DNA of 15,224 nucleotides from an uncultured Oscillospiraceae bacterium (lineage in GTDB: Bacteria > Bacillota > Clostridia > Oscillospirales > Oscillospiraceae), in the NCBI GenBank assembly GCA_904398675.1, contig CAJFPI010000114.1, forward strand, positions 1 to 15,224. The letters run 5' to 3'. The position numbers and the translations under genes are program-made. Below, in pieces: positions 1 through 6,265 of the stretch. The notes under the pieces are model-generated. The model was not told the origin of the DNA and did no database searches. It worked only from the letters and a program-made list of their open reading frames with translations. Each line of letters starts with the position of its first letter. Position 1 is the stretch's first letter.

Positions 1-484
1 CGGCGTCCATGTTGATGCCCGCCCGGGTGGACCCCACGTTCACCGAGGAGCAGACAAACTCCGTCCGGGCCAATGCCTCGGGGATGGCGGCAATCAGCTT
101 TTTGTCCCCGGTGGTAAAGCCCTTCTGCACCAGGGCGGAAAAGCCGCCGATGAAGTTGACGCCGCAGGCCTTGGCCGCCCGATCCAGCGTCTCGGCAAAG
201 GGGACGAAGTCCTCCGTCTCGCAGGACTCCGCCACCAGGGCCATGGGGGTGACGGAGATGCGCTTGTTGACAATGGGGATGCCGAACTCCCCCTCGATGT
301 CCTCGCCGGTCTTCACCAGCTTTTCTGCCTTTTTGCAGATCTTGTCGTAAATTTTATCGCAGCAGGTTTTGGCATCCGGGTGGGCGCAGTCCCGCAGGGA
401 GATGCCCATGGTGATGGTACGGATGTCCAGGTGCTGCTTGTCGATCATTTCGATGGTCTCAAGAATATTTTTCTGGTTCAGCAT
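1..484 (-). CDS. UPF0210 (PFL/DUF711) family protein, N-terminal part
   Basis: The first 161 residues of a protein begin at the ATG at 484 and run off the left edge. The start MLNQKNILETIEMIDKQHLD, the segment TITMGISLRDC and the later stretch SVNVGSTRAGINMDA are characteristic of UPF0210 proteins, which are normally about 450 residues, so roughly a third is visible. The ATG follows a GAGG-type ribosome site about 8 nt upstream. The biochemical role of this family is not firmly established. It is commonly encoded next to a small ACT-domain protein (UPF0237), as here, and the pair is presumed to form a ligand-responsive unit. It lies last in the visible part of the minus-strand mtaB-yfbR-ACT operon, separated from the ACT gene by an unusual hairpin-rich spacer. 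Family assignment is strong; function is unknown. Confidence 0.9.
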   Translation of the reverse strand, partial: MLNQKNILETIEMIDKQHLDIRTITMGISLRDCAHPDAKTCCDKIYDKICKKAEKLVKTGEDIEGEFGIPIVNKRISVTPMALVAESCETEDFVPFAETLDRAAKACGVNFIGGFSALVQKGFTTGDKKLIAAIPEALARTEFVCSSVNVGSTRAGINMDA

Positions 485-708
485 GTTGGGAACCTCGTTT
501 CTTTTATGTTGGGGGCGTGCCGCCAGTGACCGGTGTCACTGGCGGGGGGAGGTCGAGGGGGCTAGTCCCCCTTCGAATCCGGAATCTCTCTGTCTTCGGA
601 GGGAAAGGATGTGTGAAGGAAAACCGTCAGGGTTTTCCTTCGCGTGCCATTCCCCGCCGCGCGGATCGGATTTTGCCGCGCAAAATCCGCGCACAAACTG
701 TAACTGTG
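485..708. repeat. Hairpin-dense intergenic block (five inverted repeats)
   Basis: This non-coding spacer contains consecutive inverted repeats. CCGCCAGTGAC (520-530) pairs with 535-545. TCGAGGGGG (553-561) pairs with 567-576 around one bulged base. GAAGGAAAACC (615-625) pairs with 631-641. CGGATTTTGC (667-676) pairs with 680-689. GCACAAACTGTAAC (691-704) pairs with 708-721 and reaches into the ACT stop codon. Except for the second, arms are perfect over 10-14 bp with loops of 3-5 nt. None is followed by a clear T-tract on the minus strand, so they do not look like ordinary terminators. The block could be a dispersed palindromic repeat (REP/MITE-like) or an RNA-processing or stability region. 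Only a genome-wide search could decide. Confidence 0.7.
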
Positions 709-990
709 TTACAGTTTGTGCATCGCGTCGAAGATGTCCTCCCGCTGGATGCGGATGGAGAGACCCCGCTGGGCGCCGTAGTCCGCCATCTCCCGCACCA
801 TCTCGTCAAAGCCAATGCTGGCGTCGGTAACGTCCACCACCATGGTCATGGTGAAGTATCCCTGCAGCACCGTCTGGCTGATATCCATGATGTTCACATT
901 GTAGGTGGCAAGGCGGGTGCAGGTGCCGCCGATAATGCCGATGCTGTCCTTTCCCACCACTGTGACAATCGCCCGTTTCATCTGATCCAT
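709..990 (-). CDS. ACT domain-containing protein (UPF0237 family)
   Basis: A 93-residue protein made of a single ACT domain. The start MKRAIVTVVGKDSIGIIGGT is the typical first strand and ligand-binding loop, and the rest (NIMDISQTVLQGYFTMTMVVD, then QREDIFDAMHKL at the C-terminus) matches the UPF0237 group across its whole length. ACT domains bind small ligands, often amino acids, and these stand-alone forms resemble the glycine-cleavage regulator GcvR. The ATG at 990 is preceded by AGAAGGGAG at good spacing; an internal ATG at codon 4 is less well placed. It starts 27 nt after yfbR and precedes the UPF0210 gene, its usual partner. Its last codons and stop form one arm of a perfect 14-bp inverted repeat. 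Confidence 0.92.
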   Translation of the reverse strand: MDQMKRAIVTVVGKDSIGIIGGTCTRLATYNVNIMDISQTVLQGYFTMTMVVDVTDASIGFDEMVREMADYGAQRGLSIRIQREDIFDAMHKL

Positions 991-1017
991 ATGCGTTCTC
1001 CCTTCTCCTGATTCCTT

Positions 1018-1593
1018 TTATCCGTTCAGCTCATCCAGCGTCAGGCCAAAGCCCTCCGCAAAGTGCTCCAGAAAATAGGACACCTCCCGCAGCTCCATCT
1101 TCTTGAGGGCCGCCAGGGTCTCCTGGGCAGCGTTGGCAAACTCACCGTTGCCCGCCTCCAGCTCCTCCAGGCATTTGATATAGGCCGCCAGCTTGTCCGC
1201 CGCCTTCACCAGGCGGTGGACCTCCCCCTCCGTGCCGCGGACCATGGGGGCGTAGGCCCCCCGCATCTCCCGGGGCAGCATGGACAAAAGCTTGTCCGCC
1301 GCCACGCTCTCCACCTGGCGGTAGGCGTCCCGGATGGCGGGGTTATAGTATTTGATGGGGGTGGGAAGGTCCCCGGTGAAGATCTCCGTGGCGTCGTGGA
1401 ACAGGGCCTCCGCCGCGCAGGCGTTGGGGTCACAGTCCTCCCCAAACACGTCCCGGCGGATCACCGCCAGGGCGTGGGCCAGCACCGCCACCATGTGGCT
1501 GTGCTCCTGGATATTCTCCGTCACGCTGTTCCGCATGAGGGACCAGCGGTCAATGTACTTCATCCGGGAGATATAGGCAAAAAAGTTATACAT
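1018..1593 (-). CDS. yfbR: 5'-deoxynucleotidase, HD superfamily (YfbR-like)
   Basis: A 191-residue HD-domain phosphohydrolase that aligns with E. coli YfbR by eye over nearly its full length (the E. coli protein is about 199 residues). YfbR removes the phosphate from deoxyribonucleoside 5'-monophosphates in nucleotide salvage. Visible active-site features are R16-W17, H31 in EHS, the H66-D67 pair in LFHDATEIFTGDLPTPIKY with E70, D75 and K81, and the later Asp in VKAADKLAAY. The start ATG at 1593 has a GGAGGAAGGAGAG ribosome site; an in-frame extension further upstream lies inside mtaB and has no homology. The gene overlaps the mtaB stop by 8 nt, indicating translational coupling. It is probably cytosolic. 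Confidence 0.93.
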   Translation of the reverse strand: MYNFFAYISRMKYIDRWSLMRNSVTENIQEHSHMVAVLAHALAVIRRDVFGEDCDPNACAAEALFHDATEIFTGDLPTPIKYYNPAIRDAYRQVESVAADKLLSMLPREMRGAYAPMVRGTEGEVHRLVKAADKLAAYIKCLEELEAGNGEFANAAQETLAALKKMELREVSYFLEHFAEGFGLTLDELNG

Positions 1594-2893
1594 CCCTCTC
1601 TCCTTCCTCCGCCCGCTCCCCCAGGAGGATATCCCCCTCCACGGCGGTGAGGCGGACGGAAACGGTGCAGTTGTGGAGGCCCTCGCCGGGCATCTCCACC
1701 ACCATATAGCTGGGTGCGTGGCCCCGCCAGCGCCCGGCGCTGCCAGGCTCCTCAAAGAGCACCGGCACGGTGCGCCCCACCTGGCGCAGGAGATAGTCCC
1801 GGTGGAGCGCCGCCGCCACCGCCGCCGCCCGGCCGGCCCGCGCCTCCTTCACCGTCTTGTCCACCTGCTCCATCTTCGCCGCCGGTGTACCCGGGCGGAT
1901 GGAGTAGGGGAAAATGTGCATCTGGGCAAAGCCGCAGCGGCGGAGAAACGCCAGTGTCTTTTCAAATTCCGCCTCCGTCTCCCCGGGGAATCCCACGATC
2001 AGGTCCGTGGTGAGGGCGGGATCATCAAAAAACTGCCGCAGCAGCGCCGCGCTCTCCAAAAAACGGGCGGTGTCATACTTTCGGTTCATCCGCCGCAGGG
2101 TCTCGTCACAGCCGGACTGGAGGGACAGATGGAACTGGGGGCAGAGGCTGGGAAGGGCAGCCGCCCGGCGGCAGAAGTCCTCCGTAATAGTTCGGGGCTC
2201 CAGACTCCCCAGCCGCAGCCGCATGTTCCCCGCAGCGGCGCTCACCGCCTCCAAAAGATCGATGAGCGTCGATCCATCCTTTAGATCCTGGCCCCAGGAG
2301 GAGATCTCAATGCCGGTAAGGACGATCTCCCGGTACCCCTCCGCCGCCAGCCGCCGCACCTCCTCCACCGCCTGGGGGATGGGGAGGGACCGGACGCGGC
2401 CCCGGGCGTAGGGGATGATGCAGTAGGAGCAGAAATTCACGCACCCGTCCTCCACCTTCAGCATGGCCCGGGTGCGCCCCTCCAGCCCGCCGGCGGGGAG
2501 GCTCTCAAACTGCAGGCGGGAAAATGCGTCGTCCACCGCGGCCATGGGACGCCTGCGCCGCCACGCCTCCTCCAGGAGCTCTGCGAACCCCCGTCGGTCC
2601 CCGGTGCCCGCCACCAGGTCCACCGGCAGCTTTTCCGCCTCCTTGGGGTGGGTCTGGGCGTAGCAGCCGCACAGGGCCACAATGGCCCCGGGGGACTGCT
2701 TTCTGGCCCGGCGGATCATCTGCCGGGATTTTTTGTCGCTGACGGCGGTGACGGTGCAGCTGTTGACCACATAGGCGTCCGCCGCCTGGGTGAAGGGCAC
2801 GATGGTGTGGCCCCGCTCCGCCAGCAGCTGCTCCAGAGCCTGGGTCTCATACTGGTTCACCTTACAGCCCAGGGTATAGAATGCGATTTTCAG
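1586..2893 (-). CDS. mtaB: tRNA (t6A37) methylthiotransferase MtaB, CTG start
   Basis: A radical-SAM methylthiotransferase of 435 residues that adds a methylthio group to t6A at position 37 of ANN-decoding tRNAs. The N-terminal domain holds the auxiliary cluster cysteines C10 (YTLGCKVNQYE), C46 (NSCTVTA) and C77 (CGCYAQ). The radical-SAM cluster motif is C151-x3-C155-x2-C158 (GCVNFCSYC). A TRAM-like domain closes the C-terminus. The family N-terminus (M)KIAFYTLGCKVNQYE is read only if translation begins at CTG 2893-2891. No ATG, GTG or TTG lies in frame for at least 15 codons before it, and GTG at codon 12 would delete C10. An AAGGGGGG ribosome site lies 7 nt upstream of CTG. It is first in the mtaB-yfbR-ACT-UPF0210 operon and overlaps yfbR by 8 nt. 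Function is very likely; the CTG start is inferred. Confidence 0.93.
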   Translation of the reverse strand: MKIAFYTLGCKVNQYETQALEQLLAERGHTIVPFTQAADAYVVNSCTVTAVSDKKSRQMIRRARKQSPGAIVALCGCYAQTHPKEAEKLPVDLVAGTGDRRGFAELLEEAWRRRRPMAAVDDAFSRLQFESLPAGGLEGRTRAMLKVEDGCVNFCSYCIIPYARGRVRSLPIPQAVEEVRRLAAEGYREIVLTGIEISSWGQDLKDGSTLIDLLEAVSAAAGNMRLRLGSLEPRTITEDFCRRAAALPSLCPQFHLSLQSGCDETLRRMNRKYDTARFLESAALLRQFFDDPALTTDLIVGFPGETEAEFEKTLAFLRRCGFAQMHIFPYSIRPGTPAAKMEQVDKTVKEARAGRAAAVAAALHRDYLLRQVGRTVPVLFEEPGSAGRWRGHAPSYMVVEMPGEGLHNCTVSVRLTAVEGDILLGERAEEGERDV

Positions 2894-2900
2894 CGGTAAG

Positions 2901-2908
2901 CCCCCCTT
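2901..2908 (-). promoter_or_regulatory. Ribosome-binding site supporting the CTG start of mtaB
   Basis: On the minus strand this reads AAGGGGGG, followed by 7 nt (CTTACCG) and then CTG. Spacing and purine content fit a Shine-Dalgarno site. No comparable site precedes the GTG twelve codons into the family's conserved N-terminus. Confidence 0.6.
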
Positions 2909-2935
2909 GCCTTTTCCTGATACAGTGGATATAAT
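2907..2935 (+). promoter_or_regulatory. Candidate promoter for the GNAT-desulfurase-MATE operon
   Basis: TTGCCT (2907-2912) and a perfect TATAAT (2930-2935) are separated by 17 bp on the plus strand. Transcription would begin near 2942 and give a leader of about 125 nt before the acetyltransferase ATG. It lies close to the mtaB start and faces the opposing candidate promoter at 2986-3014. Confidence 0.5.
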
Positions 2936-2985
2936 AAAAACAATTGTACGCCGCCGGGCCTGCCCCGGCAGTTGATATCGCTGGT

Positions 2986-3014
2986 ATTATATAATGTTTT
3001 TTTCGCCGTGGCAA
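2986..3014 (-). promoter_or_regulatory. Candidate promoter for the mtaB operon
   Basis: Read on the minus strand, TTGCCA (3014-3009) and TATAAT (2991-2986) are separated by 17 bp. Transcription would begin near 2978 and run leftward about 85 nt to the CTG of mtaB, passing across the oppositely oriented candidate promoter at 2907-2935. Confidence 0.5.
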
Positions 3015-3066
3015 GGGCCTCTTCCCGCTGTCCCGCCGCGGTGTCAGGCGAGAAAGGAGCGTTCCT

Positions 3067-3606
3067 ATGCCCTCCCCAGTTTCCTTCCGTTTCGCCGTGC
3101 CTGACGACGCGGCGCTGATCCTCCGTTTCATCCGTGATCTGGCGGCCTATGAGCGCATGGCGGACCAGGTTGTGGCCACGGAGGATCTGCTCCGGGAGTG
3201 GATCTTTGAAAAGAAAAAGGCGGAGGTCCTCTTCGCCGTTGCGGAGGGCCGGGAGGTTGGATTCGCCCTGTTCTTCCACAACTTCTCCACCTTTTTGGGC
3301 CGGGCGGGCCTCTATCTGGAGGATCTGTTCGTCCTGCCGGAGCACCGGGGAAAGGGCTACGGCACCGCCCTGCTCAAAAAGCTGGCCGCCCTGGCGGTGG
3401 AGCGGGGCTGCGGGCGCATGGAGTGGTGGTGCCTGGACTGGAACAAGCCCAGCATCGCCCTGTACCGCGCCCTGGGCGCCCAGCCTATGGAGGAGTGGAC
3501 CACCTATCGTCTCACCGGTGAGGCGCTGCAGCGTCTGGCGGCGCCGGACGCCGGGAGCGAGGGCGCCCCACCTGCGCCGGAGGGACGTGCCCTTCCTATT
3601 ACATGA
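3067..3606 (+). CDS. GNAT N-acetyltransferase, spermidine/spermine-type
   Basis: A 179-residue GNAT-fold acetyltransferase. The order FRFAVPDDAALILRFIRDLA, YLEDLFVLPEHRGKGYGTALL and WCLDWNKPSIALYRALGA closely tracks diamine (spermidine/spermine) N1-acetyltransferases such as human SAT1. H93-R94-G95-K96-G97-Y98-G99 is the acetyl-CoA pyrophosphate loop, and the W-N-x-P-S-I-x-x-Y block is typical of this group. The likely reaction is acetyl transfer from acetyl-CoA to a polyamine or other small amine; substrate is inferred from family resemblance only. The last 20 or so residues are a Pro/Ala/Gly-rich tail without homology. The start ATG has AGGAG about 7 nt upstream. The gene ends 17 nt before the cysteine desulfurase start, suggesting one transcript. 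Confidence 0.85.
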   Translation: MPSPVSFRFAVPDDAALILRFIRDLAAYERMADQVVATEDLLREWIFEKKKAEVLFAVAEGREVGFALFFHNFSTFLGRAGLYLEDLFVLPEHRGKGYGTALLKKLAALAVERGCGRMEWWCLDWNKPSIALYRALGAQPMEEWTTYRLTGEALQRLAAPDAGSEGAPPAPEGRALPIT

Positions 3607-3612
3607 GAGGAG
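3607..3612 (+). promoter_or_regulatory. Ribosome-binding site choosing the desulfurase start
   Basis: GAGGAG lies just after the acetyltransferase stop and 11 nt before ATG 3624. The alternative ATG at 3603, overlapping that stop, has no purine-rich site upstream, so 3624 is preferred. Confidence 0.6.
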
Positions 3613-3623
3613 CCTATCAACAA

Positions 3624-4751
3624 ATGCACTATCTGGACTACGCCGCCACCACCCCGGTGCCCTGGGCGGTGGCGGAAACCATGCTGCAGGTTTTGACGGA
3701 GGATTTCGGCAACCCCTCCTCCCAGTATGACCTGGGGCGCGCCGCCCAAAAGCGGCTGGAGGCGGACAGGGCCGCGGTGGCGGCGGCCCTTGGCTGCGAT
3801 GCGGGCCAGCTTTTTTTCACCTCCGGCGGCACCGAGGGGGACAACTGGGCCATCCGCGCCGCCCTGTGGCAGAACCGCCGGGTGGGAAAACACATCGTCA
3901 CCACCGCCGTGGAGCACAGCGCTGTGCTGGAGACCATGAAGGCCCTGGAGGGGGAGGGATATGCCGTCACCTACCTTCGGCCTGACGGGGAGAACCGCAT
4001 CACCGCCCAGGCGGTGCTCGCGGCGGTCCGGGAGGATACGGCCCTGGTCTCCATGATGCTGGTGAACAACGAGACCGGCACCCGCTACCCGGTGGAGGAG
4101 GTGGCGGCGGCCCTGCGGGGCGGGGATGCTCTGCTCCACACCGACGCGGTGCAGGCTTTTTTGAAGGTCCCCTTCACCGCCAGAGGCCTGGGGGCGGATT
4201 TCATCGCCCTCTCCGCCCACAAGCTGGGCGGGCCCAAGGGCTGCGGCGCTCTCTACATCGGCGGCCGGGCGAAAAATCCCCGCCCCCTGCTCTTCGGCGG
4301 CGGGCAGGAGCGCCGCGCCCGCCCCGGCACCGAGGCCACCGCCCAGATCGCCGGCTTTGCCGCCGCCGTCTCTCTCTGGAGGGAAAAGCTGGAGGAGAAC
4401 CGCGCCCACCTGGCCGCCTGCCGGGACTACGCCAGGGAGCGCCTTTTAGAGATCCCCGGTCTCCAGGTGGTGGGCGCGCCGGACGCGCCCCACATCCTCT
4501 CCGTCTCCCTGCCGGGCTACCCCAGCCAGAATATTGTGACGGACCTCAGCGGCCAGGGGATCTTCCTCTCCGCCGGCTCCGCCTGTCATAAGGGAAAGCT
4601 GAGCCATGTGCTCACCGCTATGGGCCTTCCGAAAAAGACCGCCGCCGGCACCGTCCGCCTGAGCTTTGGCCCGGACACCAGTTCCTCCGACATTGACGCG
4701 GCGGTCCAGGCCCTGGCAAAGCACCAGGCCAGCCGCTTTCCCATGCTGTAA
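3624..4751 (+). CDS. Cysteine desulfurase, NifS/IscS family
   Basis: A 375-residue class-V aminotransferase that begins MHYLDYAATTPV, the classical NifS/IscS N-terminus. It converts cysteine to alanine and an enzyme-bound persulfide, which supplies sulfur for iron-sulfur clusters or tRNA thiolation. Visible catalytic elements are H98 (TAVEHSAV), which stacks on the cofactor, the PLP-binding K200 in LSAHKLGGPKGCGALY, and the persulfide-carrying C321 in SAGSACHKGKLSHVL. Length is normal for the family (about 380-400). There is no IscU, NifU or thiI gene beside it, so its sulfur acceptor cannot be named. The acetyltransferase lies upstream and a MATE exporter 45 nt downstream, so it is probably the middle gene of a three-gene transcript. 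An upstream in-frame ATG at 3603 would add seven residues. Confidence 0.93.
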   Translation: MHYLDYAATTPVPWAVAETMLQVLTEDFGNPSSQYDLGRAAQKRLEADRAAVAAALGCDAGQLFFTSGGTEGDNWAIRAALWQNRRVGKHIVTTAVEHSAVLETMKALEGEGYAVTYLRPDGENRITAQAVLAAVREDTALVSMMLVNNETGTRYPVEEVAAALRGGDALLHTDAVQAFLKVPFTARGLGADFIALSAHKLGGPKGCGALYIGGRAKNPRPLLFGGGQERRARPGTEATAQIAGFAAAVSLWREKLEENRAHLAACRDYARERLLEIPGLQVVGAPDAPHILSVSLPGYPSQNIVTDLSGQGIFLSAGSACHKGKLSHVLTAMGLPKKTAAGTVRLSFGPDTSSSDIDAAVQALAKHQASRFPML

Positions 4752-4780
4752 TCCCCCTGATTTTACATCATCACGCTGCA

Positions 4781-4786
4781 AAGGAG
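4781..4786 (+). promoter_or_regulatory. Ribosome-binding site choosing the MATE start
   Basis: AAGGAG ends 10 nt before ATG 4797. It is only 1 nt from the in-frame TTG at 4788, too close for initiation there, so the ATG is taken as the start. Confidence 0.6.
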
Positions 4787-4796
4787 CTTGAGTGCC

Positions 4797-6197
4797 ATGC
4801 GGAACGATCTGCGCCGCTCTGGCGGCTTTTACCGCAGTCTGCGGCTGCTGGCTGCCCCCATTGTGCTGCAAAATCTCATTACCACCTCCCTGGGGTTCAT
4901 GGACACCTTCATGGTGGGCATGCTGGGCAACGCTGAGATGGCCGCGGTCAACGCCGCCAACACCCCGATCTTCATTATCCAGATGGTCATTTTTGGCTTT
5001 CAAAGCGGCATGACCGTGCTGGTCAGTCAATACTGGGGCAAGCAGGACCGCAGGCAGATCAACCGGGTGCTGGGCGTCGCCCTCCTCACAGTCACGGTCT
5101 TCTCTGTGGCGGTGGCCCTGCTGCTCTTCCTCTTTCCCCGGGAGGTGATGGGCCTTGTCACCCCCAACGAGACCCTCATCGAGCTGGGCGCGCCCTATCT
5201 CCAGATCGTGGGTTTCTCCTATGTCTTCAACGGCATCAGCAGCGTCTACACCGGCGCCCAGCGGAGCATGGAAAACCCAAAGCTGGGCATGCAGGTGATG
5301 GGGGCCTCCATGGTCACCAACACCTTCCTCAACTACTGTCTTATCTTCGGCCGGTTCGGCCTGCCCCGGCTGGAGGTGGCCGGCGCCGCCATCGCCACGC
5401 TGATCTCCCGGGTGGTGGAGGTCGTCATCGCCGGGGCGGTGGCCCTGCGCAGCCGCCTGCTCCCCCTGGAGTGGGACTGCCTGCTCCACCCGGGCCGGGA
5501 GGTGTTCCGCAGCTTTCTCAAATACTCCGCCCCCGTGGTGGGCAACGACGCGCTGTGGAGCCTGGGCACCTCTATGCTGACGGTGGTGCTGGGCCACATG
5601 GAAAACAGCCAGGATATGCTGGCGGCCCACGCCCTGGTGGGCTACATCGACAAGTTCGCCGTGGTGATCTGCCTGGGCCTGGCCTCCGCGGCGGCGGTGA
5701 TGGTGGGCAAGTCCATCGGAGAGGGGCGGGACCGGGCGGCCGTCCGGTCCCTGGGCGGCTCCCTGCTCAAGGTGTCCACCCTGGCGGGGCTGCTCAGCGG
5801 CCTCCTGCTGCTCCTGCTTATGCCAGTCTTCTTCCGTCCCTTCCTCTTTCCCCTCTTCCAGCTCACTGAGGGTGCGGTCTACGCCGCCACCTGCATGGTC
5901 TGCCTGATGGCCGTCTTCATGGCCCTCCGGACCCTGGCCCTGGTAGCCATCACGGGCGTGTTCCGGGGCGGAGGCGACGTGCGCACCGCCACCATCATTG
6001 ATCTTCTCCCTCTGTGGTGCGTATCCATCCCCCTGGCGGCCCTCTTCGCCCTGGTGCTGGAGCTGGATGTGTTCTGGACCTGCTTTGCCATCTATGCGGA
6101 AAATCTGGTGAAGGCGCCGCTGTGTCTGTGGCGGTTCCGCGGCGGCCGCTGGATCAACGACGTGACCAAAGCAAAGGGCGAATGGACCTCGCCATAA
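4797..6197 (+). CDS. MATE family efflux transporter
   Basis: A 466-residue polytopic membrane protein of the multidrug and toxic compound extrusion family. The N-terminus shows the family signature LAAPIVLQNLITTSLGFMDTFMVGMLG followed by FGFQSGMTVLVSQYWGK. Hydrophobic segments continue along the length in a pattern consistent with 12 helices, and the second half restarts near the SAPVVGNDALWSLGTSMLTVVLG stretch, reflecting the two six-helix bundles. MATE proteins use a sodium or proton gradient to export cationic drugs or metabolites; the substrate here is unknown. Length is normal. It is last in the acetyltransferase-desulfurase-MATE gene run and is followed immediately by a strong terminator. 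A polyamine link with the first gene is possible but speculative. Confidence 0.93.
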   Translation: MRNDLRRSGGFYRSLRLLAAPIVLQNLITTSLGFMDTFMVGMLGNAEMAAVNAANTPIFIIQMVIFGFQSGMTVLVSQYWGKQDRRQINRVLGVALLTVTVFSVAVALLLFLFPREVMGLVTPNETLIELGAPYLQIVGFSYVFNGISSVYTGAQRSMENPKLGMQVMGASMVTNTFLNYCLIFGRFGLPRLEVAGAAIATLISRVVEVVIAGAVALRSRLLPLEWDCLLHPGREVFRSFLKYSAPVVGNDALWSLGTSMLTVVLGHMENSQDMLAAHALVGYIDKFAVVICLGLASAAAVMVGKSIGEGRDRAAVRSLGGSLLKVSTLAGLLSGLLLLLLMPVFFRPFLFPLFQLTEGAVYAATCMVCLMAVFMALRTLALVAITGVFRGGGDVRTATIIDLLPLWCVSIPLAALFALVLELDVFWTCFAIYAENLVKAPLCLWRFRGGRWINDVTKAKGEWTSP

Positions 6198-6201
6198 CAG
6201 A

Positions 6202-6237
6202 AAGCGCCCCGGGCAGCACCGCCCGGGACGCTTTTTT
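6202..6237 (+). terminator. Rho-independent terminator after the MATE gene
   Basis: AAGCG and CCCGGGC (6202-6214, one mismatched C between them) pair with GCCCGGG and CGCTT (6221-6233) around the loop AGCACC. The stem runs into a plus-strand T-tract (6232-6237). It begins 5 nt after the MATE stop codon. The minus strand also ends in a T-rich stretch (CTTTCTGTT), so it may partly stop the converging PadR operon as well. Confidence 0.9.
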
Positions 6238-6265
6238 CTCATATTATCTCGCCTGGCGGCGGGCC

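Noticed and set aside
553..590. tRNA-like stretch (TTCGAATCC resembling a T-loop)
   Set aside because: There is no matching acceptor stem, anticodon arm or CCA region around it; the match is confined to the loop-like string.
1594..1755. Upstream extension of yfbR
   Set aside because: It lies inside mtaB in another frame, has no homology, and YfbR proteins begin at the FFAYISR segment encoded from 1593.
2971..2995. Plus-strand promoter TTGATA with TATAAT at 2990-2995
   Set aside because: The spacer is only 12 bp, too short for normal sigma-70 type recognition; the 2907-2935 pair has the correct 17 bp.
3504..4409. About 300-codon minus-strand frame opposite the cysteine desulfurase
   Set aside because: The plus-strand frame has all the catalytic residues of a cysteine desulfurase; the antisense frame is low complexity.
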